From assembly GCF_014203595.1 (NCBI RefSeq), contig NZ_JACHJK010000012.1:244619-308618 (forward strand): a stretch of 64,000 bases of DNA, read 5' to 3'. The notes beneath the pieces were generated by a model that worked only from the letters and a program-made list of their open reading frames with translations, was not told the origin of the DNA and searched no databases. The position numbers and the translations under genes were made by a program. The stretch comes from Streptomyces echinatus. Its GTDB lineage: Bacteria > Actinomycetota > Actinomycetes > Streptomycetales > Streptomycetaceae. Shown in pieces: positions 1 to 8,621 of this stretch. The stretch's first letter is position 1; every line of letters begins with the position of its first letter.

Positions 1-915
1 CCCAAAAGCGGAACGACGCGGAAACACACGGCACTGCCCAAGGCGCAGATCCTCATCGAGGCGCTGCCCTGGCTGACCCGGCACCACGGCAAGATCGTCG
101 TCATCAAGTTCGGCGGCAACGCCATGGTGAACGAGGAACTGAAGGCCGCCTTCGCCCAGGACGTCGTCTTCCTGCGGCACGCCGGCCTCAAGCCGGTCGT
201 CGTACACGGCGGCGGCCCCCAGATCAGCGCCGCCCTCGACAAGCACGGCATCGTCAGCGAGTTCAAGGCCGGCCTGCGCGTCACCACCGAGGACGCCATG
301 GACGTCGTACGGATGGTGCTCGCCGGGCAGGTGCAGCGCGAACTGGTCGGCCTGCTCAACCAGCACGGCCCGCTCGCCGTCGGCCTCACCGGCGAGGACG
401 CGCACACCATCACCGCGACCAGGCACACCCCCGAGATCGACGGGGAACGGGTCGACATCGGGCGGGTCGGCGAGATCACCGCGATCGACACGGGCGCGAT
501 CGAGGCCCTGCTCGCCGACGGCCGCATCCCGGTCGTCTCCTCGATCGCCCGCAGTCAGGACGACGGACATGTCTACAACGTCAATGCTGATACGGCGGCT
601 GCGGCACTCGCTGCGGCACTGGGCGCCGAAACCCTCATGGTCCTCACCGACGTCGAGGGCCTCTACGAGGACTGGCCGAACTCCGACGAGGTGATCAGCC
701 GCCTCACCGCGGCCCAGCTGGAGAAGCTGCTGCCGGACCTGAGCTCCGGCATGGCGCCGAAGATGGAGGGCTGCCTGCACGCCGTGCGAGGCGGCGTGAC
801 GACGGCCCGCGTCATCGACGGCCGGGTCCAGCACTCGATCCTGCTGGAGATCTTCACCGATGAAGGCATCGGCACGATGGTCGTGCCCGACGAGCACCAG
901 GGGGAAGCGCAGTGA
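1..915 (+). CDS. argB: Acetylglutamate kinase, 5' end outside window
   Basis: N-acetyl-L-glutamate kinase phosphorylates N-acetylglutamate with ATP, the second step of arginine biosynthesis in the cytoplasm. The reading frame is open from the first base, and the visible protein begins a few residues after the true start. The amino-acid-kinase phosphate loop KFGGNAM lies near codon 35 of the visible part, followed by VVHGGGPQI and, towards the C-terminus, the nucleotide-binding LTDVEGLY and GMAPKMEG segments. The GTGA at 912-915 couples its stop to the argD start. argC and argJ presumably lie just upstream, outside the window. An ATG at 124 falls inside the phosphate loop, so it cannot be the start. 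Confidence 0.95.
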   Translation, partial: PKSGTTRKHTALPKAQILIEALPWLTRHHGKIVVIKFGGNAMVNEELKAAFAQDVVFLRHAGLKPVVVHGGGPQISAALDKHGIVSEFKAGLRVTTEDAMDVVRMVLAGQVQRELVGLLNQHGPLAVGLTGEDAHTITATRHTPEIDGERVDIGRVGEITAIDTGAIEALLADGRIPVVSSIARSQDDGHVYNVNADTAAAALAAALGAETLMVLTDVEGLYEDWPNSDEVISRLTAAQLEKLLPDLSSGMAPKMEGCLHAVRGGVTTARVIDGRVQHSILLEIFTDEGIGTMVVPDEHQGEAQ

Positions 916-2111
916 CCGGCAACCAGGAGCTGACCCAGCGGTGGCAGGGCGCCCTCATGGACAACTACGGCACCCCGCGCCTCCCCCTCGTCCGGGGCGA
1001 GGGCGCCCGGGTGTGGGACGCCGAGGGCCGGGAGTACCTGGACTTCGTCGGCGGCATCGCCACCAACGCGCTCGGTCACGCCCACCCCGCCGTCGTGGCG
1101 GCCGTCAGCACGCAGATCGCCTCCCTCGGCCACGTCTCCAACCTCTTCATGGCCGAGCCCACCGTCGCCCTCGCCGAACGGCTCCTGACGCTCTTCGGGC
1201 GCGAGGGCCGGGTCTTCTTCTGCAACTCCGGCGCCGAGGCGAACGAGGCCGCCTTCAAGATCGGCCGGCTCACCGGGCGCACCCACATGGTCGCCACCGA
1301 CGGCGGCTTCCACGGCCGCACGATGGGCGCCCTCGCGCTCACCGGCCAGCCCGCCAAGCAGGACCCCTTCCGGCCGCTGCCCGGCGACGTCACCCACGTC
1401 CCCTACGGCGACGCGCAGGCACTGGCCGCCGCCGTCACCGAGGAGACGGCCCTGGTGGTCATCGAGCCGGTCCAGGGGGAGAACGGCGTGGTCGTGCCCC
1501 CGGCCGGCTATCTCAAGGCGGCCCGCGCGATCACCGCCGCCACCGGCGCGCTGCTGGTCCTGGACGAGGTGCAGACCGGCATCGGCCGGACCGGCACCTG
1601 GTTCGAGTACCAGGCGCACGAGGGCGTGCTGCCCGACGTCGTCACCCTCGCCAAGCAGCTGGGCGGCGGACTGCCGCTCGGCGCGACCGTGGCCTTCGGC
1701 CGGGCCGCCGAGCTGCTCCGGCCGGGCCACCACGGGACCACCTTCGGCGGCAACCCCGTCGCCTGCGCCGCCGGACTCGCCGTGCTCGACACCATCGAGG
1801 GCGAGGGCCTGCTGGGCAACGTCAAGCGGCAGGGCGAGAGGTTGCGTGAAGGAATCGAGGCCCTGAACCACCCGTTGATCGATTATGTCCGGGGTGCGGG
1901 CCTGCTCCTGGGTATCGTGCTCACCGGGCCCCGCGCGCCGCAGGTGCAGCAGGCGGCCCAGGAGGCCGGGTTCCTGGTGAACGCGCCCGCCCCCGACGTC
2001 GTACGGCTCATGCCGCCGCTGAATCTCCGCGACGACGAGGCGGGCGCGCTGCTCCAGGCGCTGCCCGGCATCCTCGACGCAGCGAACGGGGACGGACGAT
2101 CCGGGGAATGA
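912..2111 (+). CDS. argD: Acetylornithine aminotransferase
   Basis: Class III PLP-dependent aminotransferase, 399 aa. It converts N-acetylglutamate semialdehyde to N-acetylornithine using glutamate. Visible features are the NSGAEANEAAFK phosphate-binding segment (about 105-116), FHGRTMGAL (about 133-141), LDEVQTGIGRTG (about 217-228) and the Schiff-base lysine K248 in TLAKQLGGG. The GTG start overlaps the argB stop by four bases, so the two are translationally coupled. argR follows seven bases after the stop, giving an argB-argD-argR run. Length and motifs are normal for the family. Confidence 0.96.
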   Translation: MTGNQELTQRWQGALMDNYGTPRLPLVRGEGARVWDAEGREYLDFVGGIATNALGHAHPAVVAAVSTQIASLGHVSNLFMAEPTVALAERLLTLFGREGRVFFCNSGAEANEAAFKIGRLTGRTHMVATDGGFHGRTMGALALTGQPAKQDPFRPLPGDVTHVPYGDAQALAAAVTEETALVVIEPVQGENGVVVPPAGYLKAARAITAATGALLVLDEVQTGIGRTGTWFEYQAHEGVLPDVVTLAKQLGGGLPLGATVAFGRAAELLRPGHHGTTFGGNPVACAAGLAVLDTIEGEGLLGNVKRQGERLREGIEALNHPLIDYVRGAGLLLGIVLTGPRAPQVQQAAQEAGFLVNAPAPDVVRLMPPLNLRDDEAGALLQALPGILDAANGDGRSGE

Positions 2112-2118
2112 GACGACG

Positions 2119-2664
2119 ATGAGCGAGGCGCAGGACCACGAGCAGGCCCAGGGAGCCGGGCCCGCCGTACCGCAGACCCGCACCGCACGGCACCGCCGGA
2201 TCGTGGACATCCTCAACCGGCAGCCGGTGCGGTCGCAGAGCCAGCTGGCCAAACTGCTCGCCGACGACGGGCTGAACGTCACGCAGGCGACGCTCAGCCG
2301 GGATCTCGACGAGCTGAACGCGGTGAAGATCCGCAACAACGACGGCGACCTGATCTACGCGGTGCCGAGCGAGGGCGGATTCCGTACCCCGCGGGCGCCG
2401 CTGGGGGAGTCGGCGAAAGAGGAGCGGATGCGGCGCCTGTCGCAGGAACTGCTCATCTCCGCGGAGGCCTCGGCGAACCTGGTGGTCCTGCGGACCCCGC
2501 CCGGGGCCGCGCAGTTCCTGGCCTCCGCCATCGACCAGGCGGAGCTGCACGACATCCTCGGCACGATCGCGGGCGACGACACGTTGCTGCTGATCAGCCG
2601 GGATCCGACCGGGGGCCAGGCGCTGGCGGACCACCTGCTGCGGCTGGCGCAGAACGGCCACTGA
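2119..2664 (+). CDS. argR: Arginine repressor ArgR
   Basis: Arginine-responsive regulator, 181 aa. An N-terminal winged helix (about 22-75, with the SQSQLAKLL and ATLSRDLDEL helices) binds ARG boxes. The C-terminal oligomerisation and arginine-binding domain carries ASAIDQAELHDILGTIAGDDT (about 130-152), whose GTIAGDDT segment holds the arginine-contacting aspartates. The first 20 residues are an extra hydrophilic tail, as in other Streptomyces ArgR proteins. It is the last gene of the arg run. Two ARG-box-like sites overlap the argG promoter at 8622-8659 and are its obvious targets in this window. Confidence 0.95.
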   Translation: MSEAQDHEQAQGAGPAVPQTRTARHRRIVDILNRQPVRSQSQLAKLLADDGLNVTQATLSRDLDELNAVKIRNNDGDLIYAVPSEGGFRTPRAPLGESAKEERMRRLSQELLISAEASANLVVLRTPPGAAQFLASAIDQAELHDILGTIAGDDTLLLISRDPTGGQALADHLLRLAQNGH

Positions 2665-2773
2665 CCCGCATGCGGGGCCCGGTCCGCCGACGGAGAATGT
2701 CCATGTGATCTTCCGCGGCGGGCGGACAGGCGGGCGGGCAATCCCCTGGTGGCCGCCGAACGTATACAGAGGT

Positions 2774-3361
2774 GTGTCGGGCTCACGGTTCCCCGTCGGC
2801 CGTCTCCCGGACGAGGCTCTGCTCTCCGGGCTGGCCACCGGCGATCCGGAGCTCGCCGTGATCTTCGTCCGGAGGTTCCAGCACCGGGTCTTCGGGGTCG
2901 CCATGGCCGTCACCAGGGACCCGCAGCTCGCCGAGGACGTCGCCCAGCAGACGTTCGAGCGTGCGTGGCGGCACGCCCAGATCTACGACCCGCGCCGCGG
3001 CTCGGTGATGACCTGGCTGACCACCATCGCGCACAACCTGGCCGTCGACGCCGTCCGAGCGCGGCGGACCGAGCCGATGGCGCCCGAGGACCTGGAGGAA
3101 CTCCTCGGCGTCGTCACCGAGACCCCCGAGCGGTGGGCGCTGGCCGACGAGGCCTCCACCCAGCTCCGCGCCGCCCTGGCCCGCCTGCCGCGCGAACAGG
3201 CCCGGGCGGTGATGATGGCGGGCGTCTACGGCATGACGGCCCGGCAGGTCGCCGACGCGGAGCGGATACCGCTGGGCACCGCCAAGACGCGGATCAGGGC
3301 GGCGATGGCGAAACTCCGGGCCGTCGTCGCGTCTTTGGAGCGAGGCGACCATGTCCAGTGA
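2774..3361 (+). CDS. ECF-family RNA polymerase sigma factor
   Basis: Extracytoplasmic-function sigma factor of about 195 aa. Region 2 is visible as ELAVIFVRRFQHRVFGVA and AEDVAQQTFERAWR, with the WLTTIAHNLAVDAVR helix. Region 4 is the HTH in REQARAVMMAGVYGMTARQVADAERIPLGTAKTRI. The GTG at 2774 is preferred over the in-frame ATG at 2705. A -10-like TATACA at 2763-2768 lies only five bases before 2774, which suggests leaderless or nearly leaderless expression and rules out the upstream start. The gene overlaps the anti-sigma gene by 11 bases, the usual arrangement for a sigma and its RskA-type partner. The stimulus cannot be told from sequence. Confidence 0.85.
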   Translation: MSGSRFPVGRLPDEALLSGLATGDPELAVIFVRRFQHRVFGVAMAVTRDPQLAEDVAQQTFERAWRHAQIYDPRRGSVMTWLTTIAHNLAVDAVRARRTEPMAPEDLEELLGVVTETPERWALADEASTQLRAALARLPREQARAVMMAGVYGMTARQVADAERIPLGTAKTRIRAAMAKLRAVVASLERGDHVQ

Positions 3362-4121
3362 CCCCACCTGCGACACGCTGCGGGAGGTCGGCGCCGAACT
3401 GGCGCTGGGCGTGCTGCCCGGCCGGGAGCGGGCCGAGGCGGTCGCCCATCTGGACCGCTGCGCCGACTGCCGGGAGTACGTCCGGCAACTGACCCTCGTC
3501 GGCGACCGGCTGATCGGCCTGCTGCCCGACGGCGAGCCACCGCCCGGCTTCGACAACCGGGTGGCGCGCGGGCTGGCCCGGCAGGCGGCCCCGGCCGGGG
3601 GCCACCGGCGGGCCCGCGCCCCCGGCCCCGCGCACCAGGGCCTGCGGGTCCGCGCCCGGCGGGCCCGGCTGCGGCTCGCGGCGGCCGCCGCCGCGGCCGC
3701 CCTCGCCGTCGGGTTCGCCGGCTGGGCGGTCGGCACCGCCGTGCAGGACGTCACCGCCGCACCGCCGCCCGCCGTCGAGTCCGAGCCCGTGCTCGTCGGC
3801 GACATGACCCCGGCCGGGGGCGGCGCCGCGGTCGGCGAGATCTACGCCCACCCCGGCAGCCCCGCCTGGATCTTCGTGTCCGTCGCCCTCACCGGCCCCG
3901 GCACCCCGTACACCGGCGAGGTCACCTGTCTCCTGGAGCGCGGCGACGGCACGGACGTCCGCGTCGGCACGTTCCCCGTGCGCGACGGACGCGGCCACTG
4001 GGGTGCGGGCGTCGACGTCGATCTCACCCGGTTCTCCGGCGCCCGCCTGACCTCCGCCGACGGCACCGTCCTCGCCACCGCCCCCCTGCGGAAGGGACAG
4101 GTCCTGACCCCGGAGGAGTGA
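3351..4121 (+). CDS. Zinc-finger anti-sigma factor, RskA type
   Basis: Membrane-anchored anti-sigma factor of 256 aa for the sigma factor it overlaps. The N-terminal cytoplasmic domain has the zinc-binding anti-sigma signature HLDRCADCREY (H-x3-C-x2-C, about residues 31-41). An Arg-rich linker leads to a single Ala-rich membrane helix near 105-128. The C-terminal extracytoplasmic part resembles the RskA domain, with a VFVSVALTGPGTPY-like beta strand. The ATG at 3351 lies inside the last codons of the sigma gene, so translation is probably coupled. Its stop is only nine bases from the stop of the opposing apbE gene. Confidence 0.82.
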   Translation: MSSDPTCDTLREVGAELALGVLPGRERAEAVAHLDRCADCREYVRQLTLVGDRLIGLLPDGEPPPGFDNRVARGLARQAAPAGGHRRARAPGPAHQGLRVRARRARLRLAAAAAAAALAVGFAGWAVGTAVQDVTAAPPPAVESEPVLVGDMTPAGGGAAVGEIYAHPGSPAWIFVSVALTGPGTPYTGEVTCLLERGDGTDVRVGTFPVRDGRGHWGAGVDVDLTRFSGARLTSADGTVLATAPLRKGQVLTPEE

Positions 4122-4129
4122 ACCACCGC

Positions 4130-4933
4130 TCAGCCCAGCCGTGCCGCCAGACCGTCGGTGCAGCGCACCTCGTCCCCGGCGGTGATGAGCAGGGCCTCGA
4201 CGTCCGGAAGCGACTCCAGCCATGCGAGCCCCGCCCGCGAGCCCATCGCGAACGCCGCCGTGGCCCAGCAGTCCGCCCAGGTGAGCCGGGGCCCCACCAC
4301 CGTCACCGCCACCAGGTCCGTCACCGCGGGCCGGCCGGTGCGCGGATCCATGATGTGCGCCCCCCGTTCCGCCGTACCGGACGTCGCCACCGCCAGCTCC
4401 TCGGTGCCGGCCGCCGAGATCACCGCCGCCAGCCCGCCGGGCCGGAGCGGATCGGCCACTCCCACCCGCCAGGCCCGACGCGGCTCCGGCGCACCCAGCA
4501 GCTGTACGTCACCGCCGCCGTTGACGCTGACCCCGTGCACCCCCTCGACCTTCCCGACCGTCCGCGCCGCCCGCTCGGCCGCCCAGCCCTTGACGATGCC
4601 GGTGGGGTCCGGCGAGCCCTGGTACCGCGTGCTGAACCAGCCCTCGCTCACCCGCTCCGCCTCGGCCGCCAGCTCCAGCACCTCGGCCACCTCGGGAGCG
4701 CACCGCTCGACGCTCAGCTCGCCCCGCGCCAGCCGCGACACGTCGCTGTCCTCGCGGTACGTGCTGAACACCGCGTCCGCCCGGTGCAGCCCGGCGACGG
4801 CCTCGGCGAGCGCCTCCCGTACCGCGGCCGGTTCCCCGCCGCGGACGTCGAACGAGAAGACGGTCCCCATGACCTCCTCCGCGTGACGCGCCACCTCCGG
4901 AGCACTCGCCGGTTCGGCCACCGTGTCAGTCAC
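4130..4933 (-). CDS. apbE: FAD:protein FMN transferase (ApbE)
   Basis: ApbE transfers FMN from FAD onto a threonine of target proteins. The 267-residue protein shows the family motifs in order: DPTGIVKGWA (109-118), NGGGD (138-142), ATSG (183-186) and HIMDPRTG (193-200), whose residues bind FAD and Mg2+. No signal peptide or lipobox is visible, so this copy appears cytosolic, unlike exported ApbE of Gram-negatives. The start overlaps the stop of the upstream FMN-binding gene by eight bases. That neighbour carries two perfect flavinylation motifs and is the obvious substrate. Confidence 0.9.
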   Translation of the reverse strand: MTDTVAEPASAPEVARHAEEVMGTVFSFDVRGGEPAAVREALAEAVAGLHRADAVFSTYREDSDVSRLARGELSVERCAPEVAEVLELAAEAERVSEGWFSTRYQGSPDPTGIVKGWAAERAARTVGKVEGVHGVSVNGGGDVQLLGAPEPRRAWRVGVADPLRPGGLAAVISAAGTEELAVATSGTAERGAHIMDPRTGRPAVTDLVAVTVVGPRLTWADCWATAAFAMGSRAGLAWLESLPDVEALLITAGDEVRCTDGLAARLG

Positions 4934-5693
4934 CGGCCTGGTCCAGGGCCGACTGCAGCGACTGCCGGTAGCCGGTGCTGGTGTAGGTGGCCCCGGAGAC
5001 GGCGTCGATGTCCGCGCTGCCCGCGGCCACCGCCGCCTGGTTGAGTCTCGGGATCGCGAGCTGGGTCTTCTGGTCGCTGAGGCCGCCCTTGGGTGCCTGG
5101 ACCGCCTCCGCCTCGGTGATCTTCCCGGCGCTGACGGTGATCCGCACCTGGACCGGCCCGTACTGGGTCTGCGCCGCCTTCCCCGTGACGGTGCGCGCCT
5201 GCGCCGGGCCCGAGGAGCCCGCGGCCGGGCCGTCGGCGCCCGAAGCGGCCGGCTCCACCTTGTCCAGCGCGGACTGCAGCGACTTCTTGTAGCCCTCGCT
5301 CGTGTACGTCGCCCCGGACACCGAGTCGATGTCCGCGCTGCCCGCGGTCACCGCCGCCTGGTTGAGTCTCGGGATCGCGAGCTGGGTCTTCTGGTCGCTG
5401 AGGCCGCCCTTGGGTGCCTGGACCGCCTCCGCCTCGGTGATCTTCCCGGCGCTCACGGTCAGCCGTACCTGCACGGCCCCGTACTGCGTCTGCGCCGCGT
5501 CACCGGTCACGGTGCCGGAGCCGGCCCGGGCCCCGCCCTGCGGTCGCTGACCCGCCGTCTGCTGCGGGGCGGCGCCCGCCGCCGACGCCGTGGCCGGGTC
5601 CGACGCCGGCTTCAGCGACAGCAGCAGCACGACTGCGGACACGGTCGCGGCGCTCGCCAGCACGACCCGTCGGACGGGGTGGCTCTTCCTCAT
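4926..5693 (-). CDS. Exported protein with two FMN-binding domains
   Basis: Secreted or membrane-tethered flavoprotein of 255 aa. A short basic N-terminus and one hydrophobic segment (VVLASAATVSAVVLLLSL, about 9-26) are followed by a Gly/Ala/Gln-rich linker and two FMN_bind domains. Each domain ends in an ApbE target motif, DSVSGATYTSEGY and DAVSGATYTSTGY, where the Thr of SGAT would carry covalent FMN. The two domains are nearly identical in protein and DNA. It sits between the ferric-reductase-like gene and apbE. The set probably moves electrons from cytoplasmic NAD(P)H across the membrane to FMN groups outside. The terminal acceptor is unknown. Confidence 0.85.
   Translation of the reverse strand: MRKSHPVRRVVLASAATVSAVVLLLSLKPASDPATASAAGAAPQQTAGQRPQGGARAGSGTVTGDAAQTQYGAVQVRLTVSAGKITEAEAVQAPKGGLSDQKTQLAIPRLNQAAVTAGSADIDSVSGATYTSEGYKKSLQSALDKVEPAASGADGPAAGSSGPAQARTVTGKAAQTQYGPVQVRITVSAGKITEAEAVQAPKGGLSDQKTQLAIPRLNQAAVAAGSADIDAVSGATYTSTGYRQSLQSALDQAGD
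5028..5453. repeat. 105-bp perfect direct repeat inside the FMN-binding gene
   Basis: Bases 5028-5132 and 5349-5453 are identical over 105 bp with a 321-bp period (107 codons). Near-identity extends about 25 bp further on the left side. It encodes the core of each FMN-binding domain. Perfect identity at synonymous sites points to a recent tandem domain duplication or ongoing gene conversion rather than ancient duplicated domains. Confidence 0.95.
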
Positions 5694-5710
5694 CGCTTTC
5701 GCAGCTCCGC

Positions 5711-7093
5711 TCACATCTCGAACGACTCGTGGTGGATACGGCGGGCGGGAACCCCCGCCCCGCGCAGTGCCTCGTACACCGACTGCGCGAACCCGGGCGG
5801 ACCGCACATGAAGACGTCGTGCCGGTCGATGTCCGGGACCTTCCGCTGGAGGTTCTCCGCGGAGATGTCGGGGCGCTCGCCCTCGGGGCTGTTCACGGCG
5901 TACATCAGCCGGGCGCCCCGCTCCTCGGCGATCGCCGCCAGCTCGTCCCACAGCGCCAGGTCCTGGGTGGTGTTGGCCCGGTACAGGAGGGTGATGTCCC
6001 CGGCCGCCCCGGGCAGCGTCTCGAACAGCGCCCGCATTGGCGTGATGCCCACCCCGCCCGCGACCAGCAGCACCTTGCCGCGGCTGCGGCGCTGCGCGGT
6101 GAGCGCGCCGTACGGGCCCTCCGCCCACACCCGGGTTCCGGGCGTCAGCTCCCGCAGCCGGGCGCTGTGGTCACCGATCGCCTTCACCGTGATCCGCAGC
6201 ATGCCGGGGCGCGGGGCGGCCGAGAGGGAGTACGGGTGCGAGCTGAAGCGCATGCCCGGGGCGAGGAAGCGCCAGCGGAAGAACTGGCCCGCCTCCGCGC
6301 CCATCCGGTGCAGCTTGTGCCCGCTGATCAGCACCGACACGATGCCGGGCGTCTCCTCGACCACCGCCTCCACGCGCATGCGGTGGCGGACGTTCAGCCG
6401 GATCGGGGTGAGGACGCGGTACCAGACCACCAGCGCGGTGACCGCGCCGTACAGGCCGTACCAGAAGGTCTTGGCGGCCGGCTCGACCGCGAAGTCGTTG
6501 CCGGTGCTGATCTGGTGCCAGAACGTCAGGAACACCGCCGCGTACGTCAGCAGGTGCACGTGGTACCAGGCGTCGTACGGCAGCCGGCGGCGGATCCCGC
6601 CGATCGACGACAGGCCGATGACCACGAACAGGCCGGTGCCGATCGCGGCCTTCCCCATGTCCGGCAGCTGTTCGACGGAGTCGACCGTCTGCTGGACGAT
6701 GTCGCCGAGCGACTTGCCGGCCTGGCGCGCGTACCCCCACATGGTGAGGAAGACGTGCGCCACGATCAGGGACAGCGTGTACCGGCCGCTCATCGCGTGC
6801 CAGCGGGCCACCCGGTCGGAGCCGACCCGCCGTTCCAGCGCGGGGACGCGCGCCATCTGCAGCACGACCAGCGCCATCAGATAGCCCGCCAGCAGACCGG
6901 TGATCCGGCCCGCGTTGAGGATCCGGCCGGTGTCGTCGGCGATGGAGGGGGTGTTGTGCCACCACAGCCACAGCACGGCCACCGCGCCCGCCCAGACGGC
7001 GAGCAGCAGCGGGACGGCCGGGGAGCGGCGCGGGCGGATGCGGCGCATCGTCTGGCGGCGGGCGGCACGTCCGCCTGCGAGCGTGGTGGTCAC
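5711..7093 (-). CDS. Ferric-reductase-like membrane flavoprotein (NAD(P)H:heme oxidoreductase)
   Basis: Integral membrane oxidoreductase of 460 aa. The N-terminal half has about six membrane helices with a ferric-reductase-like pattern of paired His residues (ARWHAMSGRYTLSLIVAHV, YHVHLLTYAAVFLTFWHQ) that could ligate two hemes. The C-terminal half is a ferredoxin-NADP reductase module: the FAD-binding HPYSLSAAP (about 285-293), EGPYGALT, the nucleotide-binding VAGGVGITPMR (about 345-355) and FMCGPPGF near the end. It lies 17 bases upstream of the FMN-binding protein gene in the same operon, so it is the likely transmembrane electron donor for the covalently bound FMN. Confidence 0.85.
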   Translation of the reverse strand: MTTTLAGGRAARRQTMRRIRPRRSPAVPLLLAVWAGAVAVLWLWWHNTPSIADDTGRILNAGRITGLLAGYLMALVVLQMARVPALERRVGSDRVARWHAMSGRYTLSLIVAHVFLTMWGYARQAGKSLGDIVQQTVDSVEQLPDMGKAAIGTGLFVVIGLSSIGGIRRRLPYDAWYHVHLLTYAAVFLTFWHQISTGNDFAVEPAAKTFWYGLYGAVTALVVWYRVLTPIRLNVRHRMRVEAVVEETPGIVSVLISGHKLHRMGAEAGQFFRWRFLAPGMRFSSHPYSLSAAPRPGMLRITVKAIGDHSARLRELTPGTRVWAEGPYGALTAQRRSRGKVLLVAGGVGITPMRALFETLPGAAGDITLLYRANTTQDLALWDELAAIAEERGARLMYAVNSPEGERPDISAENLQRKVPDIDRHDVFMCGPPGFAQSVYEALRGAGVPARRIHHESFEM

Positions 7094-7242
7094 GGTTCCT
7101 CCGGGGGGACTTGACCCTTGGCCCGTGAATACGTGCGGCGTCCGCCGAGTGTTCAGAGGCCGGCCGAGTCCGGAGCGGACGGAGGGACCGCTGGTGTGTG
7201 TGGGGGGCGGCCGCTTTCACCGTGCGGCCGCCCCCGGGCGGG

Positions 7243-7947
7243 TCAGTACCGGGTGAGCGCGGTTTCGCCGCTCTCCGTGCCGATCGCGATGTGCGGGTTC
7301 GTCTTCGGGTCGGTCCAGCCGAGGATCCGCTGCATCGCGTCCTCCGGCACCGACACGCACCCGGCCGTGGCGGCCTCCCCGTTGACGTGCAGGAAGATGC
7401 CGGCGCCGCGTCCGCGGACCGGCTGCGCGTAGTTGAAGGCGACGACGAGGCCGTAGGCGTACTGCGCCTGGTAGTCGATCAGGTGCTCCGACTCGGCCGC
7501 GGCGCAGTCGGCCGGCAGGGGGTCGACCCAGCGGTTGTACGAGGCGGAGTCGTTGTCCTGGCACCACCAGGAGCTCTCCCGCACCGGGCGGTACGCGACC
7601 CGCGTCCCGGCCGGCGCCGTCTTGATCCCGAAGGCGAAGGGGAGCTCGTACAGCCCCGTCGGTGTCGTGTTCGTGCCCTGCTTCCGGGTGGTGCCCTCCA
7701 CCAGCCCGTTGGACCCGAACCGGGCCGGCGCGGACCCGGCCTGGACCCACTGCCCGTCCCGGAGGTCCCACCAGCTGACCGTGCCCTCCGTGGAGCCGGT
7801 GTCCGGGGCCTGGGCGAGGATCAGCTGGCTGCCGCCGCCCGTGTCCGCCATCCCGGCCGGCAGCGGTGCCGGGCCGCGGCCCGGCGCGGCGCCGAGCAGG
7901 GCGAGGGAGGAGGCGGACACGAGGGCGAGGACCACACCGGGGCGCAT
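7243..7947 (-). CDS. Exported L,D-transpeptidase (YkuD) family protein
   Basis: Secreted protein of 234 aa with a signal peptide (about 1-25). The C-terminal half has the YkuD signature: His in FLHVNGE followed by TAGCVSV, whose Cys is the catalytic nucleophile that forms 3-3 peptidoglycan cross-links or attaches proteins. The spacing between His and the Cys motif is short, as in the many actinobacterial YkuD-like proteins annotated as L,D-transpeptidase family, so enzymatic activity is likely but not certain. The start lies three bases after the stop of the PPOX gene, so the two form a minus-strand operon. Confidence 0.8.
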   Translation of the reverse strand: MRPGVVLALVSASSLALLGAAPGRGPAPLPAGMADTGGGSQLILAQAPDTGSTEGTVSWWDLRDGQWVQAGSAPARFGSNGLVEGTTRKQGTNTTPTGLYELPFAFGIKTAPAGTRVAYRPVRESSWWCQDNDSASYNRWVDPLPADCAAAESEHLIDYQAQYAYGLVVAFNYAQPVRGRGAGIFLHVNGEAATAGCVSVPEDAMQRILGWTDPKTNPHIAIGTESGETALTRY

Positions 7948-7950
7948 GGC

Positions 7951-8538
7951 TCAGACAGTAGACGGCGGCAACGGCAACGGCAGCCCGGGCAGTCCGTCCA
8001 GGCTCGTCGCGACGTGCTCCTTCTTGGTGAAGTACATGTTCAGCGAGGCGTCGTCCTCGCGGGCGAACCGCTTGCCGTGCAGATCGCGGTCGTCCTCGTA
8101 CGCCATGTAGGGGACGGCGTACCCGCAGGTGTCACGCACCAGTTCGGCGTGGACCACGATGACCGCGCGCAGTCCGTGGGCGGTGTGGTCGATGTCCGGG
8201 AACCGGGCCAGCAGTTCCGGGAAGCGCGGGTCGTCGCGGAAGACCGGCTCGCCCCGGCCGTGCACGCGGACGATGTTCGGCGGGCCCTGGAAGGCGCACC
8301 ACATCAGGGTGATCCGCCCGTTCTCCCGGAGGTGGGCGATGGTCTCGGCGTTGGAGCCGGCGAAGTCCAGGTAGGCCACGGTGAGTTCGTCGAGGACGAC
8401 GAAGGAGCCCTTGAGGCCCTTGGGGGAGAGGTTGACCGTGCCGTCGGTGGCGAGCGGGGCGGTCGCGGTGAAGAAGAGGGGCTGTTCCTCGATGAAGGCG
8501 CGGAGTCTGCCGTCTATGCGCTCGTAGGTCTTTCCCAT
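7951..8538 (-). CDS. Pyridoxamine 5'-phosphate oxidase (PPOX) family protein
   Basis: Cytosolic flavin- or F420-binding split-barrel protein of 195 aa. The beta-barrel strands are recognisable in FFTATAPLATDGTVNLSPKGLKGSFVVLD and in TLMWCAFQGPPNIVRVHGRGEPV, a pattern of the Streptomyces PPOX subfamily of unknown substrate. It is not the true PdxH. It is divergent from argG with 149 bp between the starts and heads an operon with the L,D-transpeptidase gene. The physiological reaction cannot be stated. Confidence 0.75.
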   Translation of the reverse strand: MGKTYERIDGRLRAFIEEQPLFFTATAPLATDGTVNLSPKGLKGSFVVLDELTVAYLDFAGSNAETIAHLRENGRITLMWCAFQGPPNIVRVHGRGEPVFRDDPRFPELLARFPDIDHTAHGLRAVIVVHAELVRDTCGYAVPYMAYEDDRDLHGKRFAREDDASLNMYFTKKEHVATSLDGLPGLPLPLPPSTV

Positions 8539-8621
8539 GTCTCCCGAGTATCGCCCCGGCTCTTTCGTCTGTCTAAGGAATCACCCGATCCGGTGCGGCT
8601 GACCGCCGGCCCAGGGCGTTG

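Noticed and set aside
663..2339. Long minus-strand open frame of over 500 codons antisense to argD and argR
   Set aside because: High GC leaves stop-poor shadow frames opposite real genes. It lacks family motifs and overlaps two certain genes.
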